Shown here: in pieces, positions 7,453-13,833 of the stretch | Layout: every line of letters starts with the position of its first letter | Numbering within the stretch: the first letter of the stretch is position 1 | Assembly (NCBI GenBank): GCA_019414515.1 | Contig: DXLX01000039.1 | Location: forward strand, 1-31,369 | DNA: 31,369 nt | Reading direction: 5' to 3' | DNA from: Collinsella sp. | GTDB lineage: Bacteria; Actinomycetota; Coriobacteriia; Coriobacteriales; Coriobacteriaceae | Notes under the pieces: generated by a model | Told to the model about the DNA's origin: nothing | Databases searched by the model: none | Seen by the model: the letters and a program-made list of their open reading frames with translations, nothing else | Made by a program: the position numbers and the translations under genes

Positions 7453-7503
7453 TTCCTTCGCTTTGGGACACGCAAGGTCTAGACCTTAGCTGCTCAACAC
7501 CTT

Positions 7504-7580
7504 CGGGACGTGGCGCAGTTTGGTAGCGCGCCTGCTTTGGGAGCAGGATGTCGCAGGTTCAAATCCTGTCGTCCCGACCA
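7504..7580 (+). tRNA. tRNA-Pro (TGG)
   Basis: Cloverleaf with acceptor stem CGGGACG/CGTCCCG, D-arm starting GCGC, anticodon stem CCTGC/GCAGG around loop TTTGGGA (anticodon TGG at 7538-7540), T-arm CAGG-TTCAAAT-CCTG and an encoded CCA end. Confidence 0.97.
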
Positions 7581-7586
7581 TATCTT

Positions 7587-7660
7587 GCGGGCGTAGTTCA
7601 ATGGTAGAACCCCAGCCTTCCAAGCTGATGACGCGGGTTCGATTCCCGTCGCCCGCTCCA
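7587..7660 (+). tRNA. tRNA-Gly (TCC)
   Basis: Acceptor stem GCGGGCG/CGCCCGC, D-arm GTTC-AATGGTA-GAAC, anticodon loop CTTCCAA (TCC at 7619-7621), T-arm with GGTTCGATTCC and an encoded CCA. It starts six bases after tRNA-Pro, so both come from one transcript. The outermost anticodon-stem pair is a C/A mismatch, a small oddity. Confidence 0.97.
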
Positions 7661-7672
7661 CAAGATAGCTTA

Positions 7673-7707
7673 ACGGCTCTGATTCCCTTTGGGATCAGAG
7701 CCGTTTT
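7673..7707 (+). terminator. Terminator of the tRNA transcript
   Basis: Long hairpin ACGGCTCTGAT (7673-7683)/ATCAGAGCCGT (7694-7704), extended by CCC/GGG around a TTT loop with one bulged T, then further T residues. It begins 13 nt after tRNA-Gly. Confidence 0.88.
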
Positions 7708-7741
7708 CGTAAACGTGCCGGGGACCCCACATCCCCACCTA

Positions 7742-7807
7742 AGTTGCGGTGAAATACGGACTGTTTTCGGCTTTTATGGCCCATGTAGTCCGTATTTCAC
7801 CGCAACT
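7742..7807. repeat. Long palindrome (AGTTGCGGTGAAATACGG-type), copy 1
   Basis: Perfect 21-bp inverted repeat: left arm 7742-7762, right arm 7787-7807, 24-nt loop. The same arms occur at 9023-9085 with a different loop. The sequence just outside the left arm (CATCCCCACCT, 7730-7740) recurs in inverted orientation outside the right arm of copy 2, so the two are inverted copies of a longer unit bracketing the gene at 7993. There is no U-run after it. The 185 bp from here to that gene contain nothing else I can identify. Confidence 0.88.
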
Positions 7808-7992
7808 ATTTGTAAGGTTGGATTTTGATGCCGTTGGGAGGATCGTAGCGACCGTCTACCGAGAGTGGAAATATTTTTTGAAGCTCTGACCTGCGACGTC
7901 AAGCTTTTGGTCAGCTTTTGGCAAGGCCTGCGGACGGAAGCATGCGATAGCGTAATGGTATTCTCTCCGCCGTGATGGTTATGGGGTTGGCC

Positions 7993-8994
7993 ATGCTCGA
8001 TAAAGGCAAACATTTTCCGCAGTCCTATGCAAGGATGCTATTCTCGGCCGTTGGAATTCATCAAGATGGACAGCTGCTTATAACAATTGATCCTTGGGAT
8101 GAACGCCGTGCGCGCGAGCTTATGCAGGAAGAGCTCATGCTTCGTCTTTACAACCATGTGTATGCGGATCCGGTCTATTGGAATAATCTTGGGGTTGAAG
8201 ATCGTATCTTTCAGCTGGCATCCGCTATTGCGGTCGTTGAACCGGATGCTGTGTTTTGCGGAGCGACAGCAGCGTTGCTCTACGGCATCGGCTCGGCGTA
8301 TACGCTTCTGGATAAAGTGCAAGTGCTGCTGCCACGGTCTACAAGGCGTGATACGTATGAGTTCGTTGAATACAAGCGCTGGCGCCCGGGCGAAGTGTGG
8401 CGGCTTGGTCTGTTTACACTGACGGATCCGTGTCGAACGGTTGTTGATATCGCGCGATCGAGCGCCTTTCGCTATGCGCTGGGTTATGTCGATGGCTTGG
8501 CCCGTGAGTACGATGTCGAACGCGAAGAGCTGCGAGCATATGCGCAGGCAAATTGTCGAGGGCTGCATGGCATCGCGCGTGCTTTTGACGTTTTTGAGTA
8601 TATGGACGGCAGGTCAGACAATGGCGGCGAGTCTGAGGCGAGAGCGGCGATGATTCTCGCTGGGGTTGCCGCGCCCGAGCTTCAAGTTGAGATAACGCGA
8701 CCGGGAAACGCTGGCTATTATCTAGCAGATTATGGCTGGCAGATGCCAGACGGCTCATGGACGCTGGCAGAGCTGCATGGGCTAGGCAAGTTTGAAGACG
8801 AGGCTCAAAATGATCCAGAGCGGGCGGCGGCAAAAACGTATCGAGCGGCCCTCACGCGCGACGCGAACCTTCGCGCCATGGGCCACAACGTCATTCATTT
8901 CAAGCTCTCGGACACCTACGACGTAGAATCGTTCGGTGCCATGATGCGCGGTTACGGCATTCCGACAATAAAACCCTACGCCGACTCCCGATAG
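7993..8994 (+). CDS. AbiEi/DUF559-like protein, possible PD-(D/E)XK nuclease fold
   Basis: A 333-residue protein not recognised with certainty. The N-terminal 70 residues could be a winged-helix domain; the centre ('VVEPDAVFCGATAALLYGIG', 'TDPCRTVVDIARSSAFRYAL') resembles AbiEi-type antitoxin/regulators of Actinobacteria. The C-terminal part looks like a DUF559/Vsr-like nuclease fold: E213/E215 in 'GESEARAAMIL', D246 in 'YLADYGW', E260-x-H-G-x-G-K266 in 'LAELHGLGKF', and 'RDANLRAMGHNVIHFKL' near the end. Start is uncertain: ATG 7993 follows GGGG, but GTG 7972 or ATG 7975 are also in frame. Codon use is plainer and less GC-biased than the neighbours, suggesting transfer. It is bracketed by inverted palindromic repeats. 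A defence or regulatory role is inference. Confidence 0.75.
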   Translation: MLDKGKHFPQSYARMLFSAVGIHQDGQLLITIDPWDERRARELMQEELMLRLYNHVYADPVYWNNLGVEDRIFQLASAIAVVEPDAVFCGATAALLYGIGSAYTLLDKVQVLLPRSTRRDTYEFVEYKRWRPGEVWRLGLFTLTDPCRTVVDIARSSAFRYALGYVDGLAREYDVEREELRAYAQANCRGLHGIARAFDVFEYMDGRSDNGGESEARAAMILAGVAAPELQVEITRPGNAGYYLADYGWQMPDGSWTLAELHGLGKFEDEAQNDPERAAAKTYRAALTRDANLRAMGHNVIHFKLSDTYDVESFGAMMRGYGIPTIKPYADSR

Positions 8995-9022
8995 CGAAAT
9001 CGTTCGCGGTCCACCTTCAATA

Positions 9023-9085
9023 AGTTGCGGTGAAATACGGACTGTTGTGGCCTTTAAAGGCATCAGTCCGTATTTCACCGCAACT
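9023..9085. repeat. Long palindrome, copy 2 (inverted relative to copy 1)
   Basis: Perfect 22-bp inverted repeat, arms 9023-9044 and 9064-9085, with a 19-nt loop that itself holds CCTTT-AAAGG. It lies between two convergent genes. AGGTGGGGATG outside its right arm (9087-9097) is the reverse complement of the sequence left of copy 1. It could also act as a bidirectional transcription barrier, although no clear U-run is present. Confidence 0.88.
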
Positions 9086-9100
9086 CAGGTGGGGATGGGG

Positions 9101-9577
9101 TTAGTGGCGACCGTGATGGCGGAGCTTGTCGATGGTGGAGTCGGTGCTTCGGCTGCGGGCTTCGGCGGCGCGGTCGCGAGCGTCGGCGGCGGTTTGGCGT
9201 TTACGGCGGTAATCGATCATGCCTTGGATGATGGGCTTGCCAAAGCTCACGACATCATCGTTGTAGATGGCGGTTCGGGCTGCGAGGAGGCAGTCGGTAA
9301 AGTCCATATGGGTCTTGCCGAAGAGTTTGACGGCAAGGGCGACAACGGTGGGCTCGTCGACCATGACGTCATCGAGCAGCCTTTTCATGGCCGCAGCAAT
9401 TTCAACGCGGGGAACCTTATAGACGTCGCGCAGCGTGACCACGACGCGCGTGATGATTTCGGGGTAGACACGTGCGGTGCGCGTGGCGATGACCTTGGCG
9501 GCGCGCGGTGACAGGACCTCGTCGTCGTTAAGCAGGTAGCGAAGGATGACGGTCTCGTCGATGATGGTGCTACTCAT
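9101..9577 (-). CDS. PIN-domain protein, putative VapC-like toxin
   Basis: A 158-residue PIN-domain protein, the usual ribonuclease toxin of type II toxin-antitoxin pairs. Visible: N-terminal beta strand with Asp7 ('STIIDETVILRYLLNDDE', equivalent to the DTNVLLRYL start), 'DVYKVPRVEI...LLDD' in the helical middle, and 'DFTDCLLAARTA' with the third acidic site. The fourth acidic position appears lost: 'VVSFGKPI' has Gly where 'FDK' is typical, and the second (usual 'E.v..L') reads 'TRVVVTL'. A basic C-terminal tail from about residue 120 ('RRKRQTAADARDRAAEAR') exceeds the usual 130-140 residues. Its start overlaps the antitoxin gene by 8 nt, and its stop abuts the repeat copy 2 flank. Toxicity may be weakened by the missing residues. 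Confidence 0.8.
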   Translation of the reverse strand: MSSTIIDETVILRYLLNDDEVLSPRAAKVIATRTARVYPEIITRVVVTLRDVYKVPRVEIAAAMKRLLDDVMVDEPTVVALAVKLFGKTHMDFTDCLLAARTAIYNDDVVSFGKPIIQGMIDYRRKRQTAADARDRAAEARSRSTDSTIDKLRHHGRH

Positions 9578-9893
9578 GGATATCTACTTCCTCGGGACCC
9601 AAAACCGACTCGTCGCTTTCTGTGGCTAGGTATTCAATCCAGGCATTGCGCTCCTCGGAGCGGCGATTGGGGTCCCCGTATGCTTTGAGCAGTCCATAGG
9701 CGGCCGTGCCGTCCTTGGAGCGCACGGCGACCGGTTGAAATGGGAGCTTGCGCATCAAAATACTCTGCGCGACAAATAGACGGACAGCCTCGGCGAGCGA
9801 TGTGCCCATGGCGTCGTAGAGACGCTCGGCATGCTGCTTGTCTTCCTCGCGAATGCGCACCTGCAGGATGGCTCGTTTTTGAGTCGATGACAT
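9570..9893 (-). CDS. RelB/DinJ-family antitoxin (ribbon-helix-helix)
   Basis: A 107-residue antitoxin-like protein. The N-terminal 'RAILQVRIREEDKQHAERLYDAMGTSLAEAVRLFVAQSI' fits the ribbon-helix-helix DNA-binding domain of the RelB/DinJ family (beta strand, then two helices with the MG.s...A..lf pattern). The C-terminal acidic half would wrap the toxin. ATG at 9893 is preferred: GGGAGG on the minus strand (9905-9900) is six bases away, whereas GTG 9896 is too close. It is first in a two-gene minus-strand operon, overlapping the PIN gene by 8 nt. RelB-type antitoxins usually pair with RelE-fold toxins, so pairing with a PIN protein is somewhat unusual. Confidence 0.82.
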   Translation of the reverse strand: MSSTQKRAILQVRIREEDKQHAERLYDAMGTSLAEAVRLFVAQSILMRKLPFQPVAVRSKDGTAAYGLLKAYGDPNRRSEERNAWIEYLATESDESVLGPEEVDIHE

Positions 9894-9919
9894 CACTGGC
9901 CTCCCTTAATGAGCGTGCA

Positions 9920-9957
9920 ATTTGAATAGTCAAATACAACATCGGCTAATAATAGCC
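9920..9957. promoter_or_regulatory. Candidate operator of the toxin-antitoxin operon
   Basis: Two short perfect inverted repeats with 4-bp centres lie 15-65 bp upstream of the antitoxin ribosome site: ATTTGA-atag-TCAAAT (9920-9935) and GGCTA-ataa-TAGCC (9944-9957). This is the arrangement expected for autoregulation by a ribbon-helix-helix antitoxin. The region is AT-rich and must carry the minus-strand promoter, though no clear -35/-10 pair stands out. Confidence 0.5.
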
Positions 9958-10115
9958 AATCTTACAACCACTACTTTATTGCACTAGAGTAATTGAGTGT
10001 AAACGATATTACAAACGTACTACATCTTTCAGAAACGAGCGTGAAATCTCCCTTGGATGTACGCATGTAATACACTCACCTTTATAGCTTCTAGAGAATA
10101 ATTCCAACCTGCCAA

Positions 10116-10147
10116 AACCCCTGCAATACACCCGTATTGCAGGGGTT
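10116..10147. repeat. Perfect 14-bp hairpin
   Basis: AACCCCTGCAATAC (10116-10129)/GTATTGCAGGGGTT (10134-10147) with an ACCC loop. Read on the minus strand the stem is followed by TT and the strand continues TTGGC, so it may terminate minus-strand transcription or insulate the toxin operon; on the plus strand there is no U-run. It could also be a protein-binding palindrome in front of the hydrogenlyase operon. Confidence 0.7.
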
Positions 10148-10285
10148 ATGCTCAAGTTTGCCCCCTGCAACTGCGTATATTCAACCTGTATACCGTTGGA
10201 GAAATTCTACCGAGTGTCTGTTTCGCCGCATGCATTCGATATGCCGACGCCAGGCCACGGGCGGCTTGGGGCAACGTCGACAGGG

Positions 10286-10312
10286 TCTCTCCGGCATGGG
10301 ATTCAGGAGGGA
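10286..10312 (+). promoter_or_regulatory. Possible Shine-Dalgarno-sequestering stem before hydN
   Basis: TCTCTCC (10286-10292) can pair with GGAGGGA (10306-10312), which contains the hydN ribosome site, leaving a 13-nt loop. Seven pairs include one G-U. Whether it forms in the cell is not shown. Confidence 0.35.
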
Positions 10313-10321
10313 GTGAACAAC

Positions 10322-10840
10322 ATGGGCAATAAACGAGTCGTGGCTGATTCTTCACGCTGCATTGGATGCCAAACCTGTATGGCGGCGTGCATCGAGGCAC
10401 ACGATATTCCCGGCAACATCGCCGCGCCGCGCCTGCGCGTGACGCGTACGTACGAGATCTCCGCACCGGTGGCTTGCCATCACTGCGAGGATGCCCCGTG
10501 CGCCAAGGCTTGTCCTACGGGCGCCTTGTTCTTTGATCCAAAGAACCATCGCATCGGCGTCAACGAGGACAACTGCATTGGCTGCAAGAGCTGCGTCATG
10601 GCATGCCCCTTTGGCGCCGTGAGCGTGGCGACCACGCAGGTCCCCGTCTTGATGGGTGACGTTCGCGTCGGTTCGCAGACTAAGAGCTTCGTGCTCAAGT
10701 GCGACCTGTGCGTGGACCGTCCCGGCGGTCCGGCGTGTGCCGAGGCATGCCCGACCAAGGGCCTCACCCTGGTAGACGAGGAGCGTCTGGCAGAACTGAC
10801 TGCCGAGCGTGCCCGCGCCACCATCGAAAACGAGGCGTAA
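10322..10840 (+). CDS. hydN: HydN-like 4x[4Fe-4S] electron-transfer protein
   Basis: A 172-residue ferredoxin-like protein, close in length to E. coli HydN (about 175). Four Cys clusters are visible in the pattern of the HydN/HycB/DmsB family: 'RCIGCQTCMAACIEAH', 'CHHCEDAPCAKACPTGAL', 'NCIGCKSCVMACPFGAV' and 'KCDLCVDRPGGPACAEACPT'. It should pass electrons between formate dehydrogenase H and partner proteins. ATG 10322 is chosen because AGGAGGGAG lies at 10305-10313. It is first in the operon and directly precedes fdhF, as hydN often does. HycB-type function cannot be excluded, but a better HycB/HyfA match lies after fdhF. Confidence 0.88.
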   Translation: MGNKRVVADSSRCIGCQTCMAACIEAHDIPGNIAAPRLRVTRTYEISAPVACHHCEDAPCAKACPTGALFFDPKNHRIGVNEDNCIGCKSCVMACPFGAVSVATTQVPVLMGDVRVGSQTKSFVLKCDLCVDRPGGPACAEACPTKGLTLVDEERLAELTAERARATIENEA

Positions 10841-10914
10841 GCGTCGGGCGACAGGCCCAATGATTGTCAAATAAGTACCGAGCATTCGGTAGCAGAGAAA
10901 GGAAGGAGGGTGTC

Positions 10915-13137
10915 ATGGAGAAGCATAAAGTGATCTGCCCGTACTGCGGCGCCGGTTGCCAGTTTAACCTCCTGGTCCAAAACGGCCAGGTCGTGGGCAC
11001 CGAACCGCTCAACGGCATCACCAACCAGAGCGAGCTGTGCCTTAAGGGCATGAGCGGCTACGACTTCATCAACGACACCAAGATCTTGACTCCTCGCGTA
11101 CTGCACCCGATGATCCGCCGCACTAAGGGCGCGGATCTTGAGCGCGTAAGCTGGGACGAGGCACTGGATTTCACCGCATCTAAGATGCAGGCCATAATTG
11201 ACGAATATGGTCCTAACGCTGTCATGACCACCGGCTCTTCGCGAGGCGGCGGCAATGAGGCGAACTACGTCATGCAGAAGTTTACGCGTGCGTGCATCGG
11301 CACCCACAGCGTGGACAACTGCGCCCGTACTTGACACGGCCCTACTGTCCTCGGTCTGATGGACACGGTTGGTTCAGGTTGCATGTCATGCTCCATCCCC
11401 GGTATGGAGGATGCGGGCTGCATTTTCCTCTTCGGCTATAACCCTGCCGATTCGCACCCCATCGTCGCAAGGCGTATCGTGCGAGCCAAAGAAAAGGGTT
11501 GCAAGATCATCGTCGCCGATCCGCGCCATATCGAAACCGCGCGTATCGCCGATCTCTACCTTCCGATCAAGAACGGTTGCAACGTTGCGTTCCTCAACGC
11601 CTTTGCCAACTGCTTGGTCAACGATGGCCTCTACGACAAGGAATTCGTCGCCGAGCATACGAACGGCTTTGACGAGTGGTGGGAGACCATCAAGAACTAC
11701 ACTCCCGAATCCGTACAGGACATCACGGGTGTCGAGCCCGCGTTGATCCACCAAGCTGCCGAGATGTACGCCACGGCGAAGCCCTCTGCCATCATTGGCT
11801 GGGGCATGGGCGTATGCCAGCAGAAGCAGAACCTGAAGACGGTGCACACCATCGCCTCCATCGCCTGCGTTGCCGGCCAGATCGGCAAACCCAATTCCGG
11901 CCTCGCGCCCGTGCGTGGTCAGAACAACGTCCAGGGCTCCTGCGATATGGGCATGCTGCCCAACCTGTACCCTGGCTACCAGAAGGTCACCGACCCGGCT
12001 GTGCGTGCCAAGTTTGCCAAGGCTTGGGGCGTGCCCGAGGAAAAGCTCCCGCTCGAGGAGGGCTACAAGCTCACCGACCTGGGCCACCTGGTCGACGAGG
12101 GCAAGGTGCACTGCTTCTACAACTACGGCGAGGACCCGGTGCAGACCGAGCCCGATTCGGCCGGTATGCGCAAGACGCTCTCCGAGCTGGATCTGTTCAT
12201 TTGCCAGGACATCTTTATGACGCAGACGACCATGCTCGCCGACGTCATCCTGCCTGCCACCTCTTGGGGCGAGCACGAGGGTGTCTTTACCGCATCCGAC
12301 CGTAGCTTCCAGCACTTTGACGCGGCCGTTCCGCCCAAGGGCGAGTGCCGTCACGACTGGGAGATCTTCGCGGACCTGTCTACGCGTATGGGTTACCCCA
12401 TGCACTACGACAACACCGAGCAGATCTGGAACGAGTGCATCAGCCTGTGCCCCAACTTTGTGGGCGCAACCTACGAGAAGATGGCTCCCGAGGGCGGTTA
12501 CGCCCAGTGGCCGGTCAAGAGCACCGATGTGAACGACCACGGTACGCCCGACATGTTCGCTGGTGGCAAGTTCACCACCAAGGACGGCCGCGCCAACCTG
12601 ATGGCGCACGACTGGGAGGCGCCCTCCGAGCTTCCCGACGATGAGTACCCGCTCATTCTGTGCACCGTTCGCGAGGTCGGTCACTACAGCTGCCGCTCGA
12701 TGACTGGCAACTGCAAGACGCTGGCGCTGCTCGCCGACGAGCCCGGCTTTGTCCGCATGAATCCCGCGGACGCCCAGGCGCGCGGCATCAAGAACGGCGA
12801 CATCGTCTCGATTCACAGCCGCCGTGGCCAGGTATACAGCCGCGCCGACGTGAGCGACCGCATCAACAAGGGCACGGTCTATATGACCTACCAGTGGTGG
12901 ATCGGCAAGTGCAACGAGCTGACCATTCACAAGGTCGACCCGGTCTCGCATACGCCCGAGGACAAGTTCTCCGCCTGCCAGGTCGACGCTATCGCCGACC
13001 AGGTCTGGGCTGAGGGCGAGGTGGAGCGTCAGTACACCGAGCTCAAGCAGGCTCTGGTGGACGCCGCCGCTCCCCAGGACGTTGAGCCCGGCGCCGCCAA
13101 GTTCGATGACGAGACGCACGTGAACCAAATCGTGTAG
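10915..13137 (+). CDS. fdhF: Formate dehydrogenase H, selenocysteine-containing (Sec140)
   Basis: A 740-residue molybdopterin (bis-MGD) formate dehydrogenase, oxidising formate to CO2 in the formate hydrogenlyase complex. It reads through an in-frame TGA at 11332-11334, codon 140, exactly the position of Sec140 in E. coli FDH-H: 'VDNCART-U-HGPTVLGL'. The N-terminal [4Fe-4S] ligands C8, C11, C15 and C42 and Lys44 also have the same numbering, and 'TTGSSRGGGNEANYVMQKF' is nearly identical to the E. coli enzyme. The C-terminal part contains the MGD-binding blocks ('GWGMGVCQQKQNLKTVHTIA', 'GPVRGQNNVQGSCDMGMLP'-like) and is slightly longer than E. coli's 715 residues. Start ATG 10915 follows AGGAGGG. 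No Tat signal: cytoplasmic. A strong hairpin separates it from the next subunit. Confidence 0.97.
11346..11365 (+). promoter_or_regulatory. Bacterial SECIS hairpin of fdhF
   Basis: TGTCC (11346-11350) pairs with GGACA (11361-11365); TC/GA extends the stem around a GGTCT loop (11353-11357) with a single bulged T at 11360. The loop starts 18 nt after the UGA. The GGUCU apical loop, the bulged U and the spacing match the known SelB-binding hairpin of E. coli fdhF, although here the bulge is on the 3' side. Confidence 0.85.
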
Positions 13138-13158
13138 TCCCGTTCTCGTTGGCTTTTT

Positions 13159-13193
13159 GGGCCGGGCGTCCCGTACGTTCGGGAGCCCGGCCC
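13159..13193 (+). terminator. Strong intercistronic hairpin between fdhF and hycB/hyfA
   Basis: GGGCCGGGC (13159-13167) pairs with GCCCGGCCC (13185-13193), extended inward by TCCCG/CGGGA around a TACGTT loop with one bulged G: about 14 bp, very GC-rich. It is followed by GTTATTTT, only a weak U-run. Likely a partial terminator or an mRNA-stability element lowering output of the downstream hydrogenase genes relative to fdhF. Confidence 0.7.
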
Positions 13194-13215
13194 GTTATTT
13201 TGAAAGGAAGTGGGG

Positions 13216-13833
13216 ATGAACCGCTTCATTGACATCAACCCGGAGAGGTGCATCGGCTGCGGAACATGCCAGTCCGCCTGTGCCGACGCCCACCGGATGC
13301 AGGGTCTTCAGGATACGCCGCGCTTGGCGCTCGTGAAGACCGGCGGTATTTCGGCCGCCCTTGCCTGCCACCATTGCGAGGGTGCCCCCTGCGCCGAGGT
13401 TTGCCCGGTGAATGCCATCGAGCACGATGGCGATCGCATCCACGTCAAGGAGCAGGAGTGCATCGGGTGCAGGCTGTGCGCCATCGCGTGCCCCTTCGGA
13501 GCCATCCATCCCGATGGCACGTCTATCGCCGGTGTCGCAGGCATGTGCGACCCGACGCCTTCGTATCCTAAGTCCCTGAGCAGCCTGCTTACGTGGGCTC
13601 CTGGTCAGTACACCTGCGCTGTCAAGTGCGACCTGTGCGCATTCGATCCGGACGGCCCGCATTGTGTGGCGGCGTGCCCTACCAAGGCGCTGACCGTCAT
13701 GGGTGGCGCGGCCGATCGCGAGCTCGACGAGGCCAAGCGCCTGCGCTCGATCGAAAACGGTCCGGTCGTCGACGTTACCGCTGTGGCCCAGGGCCTGTCC
13801 GAGAAAGCAGAAGGGAGCGTAAACAATGGATAG
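13216..13833 (+). CDS. hyfA: Formate hydrogenlyase ferredoxin subunit (HycB/HyfA)
   Basis: A 205-residue 4x[4Fe-4S] protein, the same length as E. coli HycB/HyfA (about 203-205). It couples formate dehydrogenase H to the hydrogenase. Cluster motifs: 'RCIGCGTCQSACADAHRMQGLQ', 'CHHCEGAPCAEVCPVNAI', 'ECIGCRLCAIACPFGAI' and 'KCDLCAFDPDGPHCVAACPTKAL'; 'MNRF' start, 'SSLLTWAPG' and 'VKCDLC.FD..GP.CV' are HycB-like rather than HydN-like. Start is ATG 13216 with GAAAGGAAG just upstream. It overlaps hyfB by 8 nt. Called hyfA because the following membrane arm is of the hydrogenase-4 type. Confidence 0.92.
   Translation: MNRFIDINPERCIGCGTCQSACADAHRMQGLQDTPRLALVKTGGISAALACHHCEGAPCAEVCPVNAIEHDGDRIHVKEQECIGCRLCAIACPFGAIHPDGTSIAGVAGMCDPTPSYPKSLSSLLTWAPGQYTCAVKCDLCAFDPDGPHCVAACPTKALTVMGGAADRELDEAKRLRSIENGPVVDVTAVAQGLSEKAEGSVNNG

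Larger units (their letters stand above)
9958..10321. other. AT-rich intergenic region and leader of the formate hydrogenlyase operon
   Basis: No convincing gene. The left half (to about 10115) is clearly AT-richer than the rest of the window. It holds the perfect hairpin at 10116-10147. From about 10190 the composition returns to high GC, and the stretch to 10321 reads as the 5' leader of the hydN-fdhF-hyf operon. TGTATACC at 10187-10194 could be a -10 region with only a weak -35 (TGCAAC 17 bp upstream). I saw no sigma54-type GG/GC element that I would defend. An in-frame ATG at 10148 would lengthen HydN by 58 residues without family similarity and is not used. Confidence 0.6.

Noticed and set aside
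9047..9511. Plus-strand ORF of 154 codons
   Set aside because: It is antisense to the PIN gene and begins inside the palindrome; Gly/Asp-rich shadow composition.
7808..10321. tRNA-Sec (selC) in one of the gene-free stretches
   Set aside because: I searched by eye for a long acceptor arm with a TCA anticodon on both strands and found none; it is probably elsewhere in the genome.
11332..11334. Nonsense mutation splitting fdhF into 139- and roughly 600-residue pieces
   Set aside because: It is codon 140, the known Sec position, followed by a GGUCU hairpin; selA, selB and selD are present.
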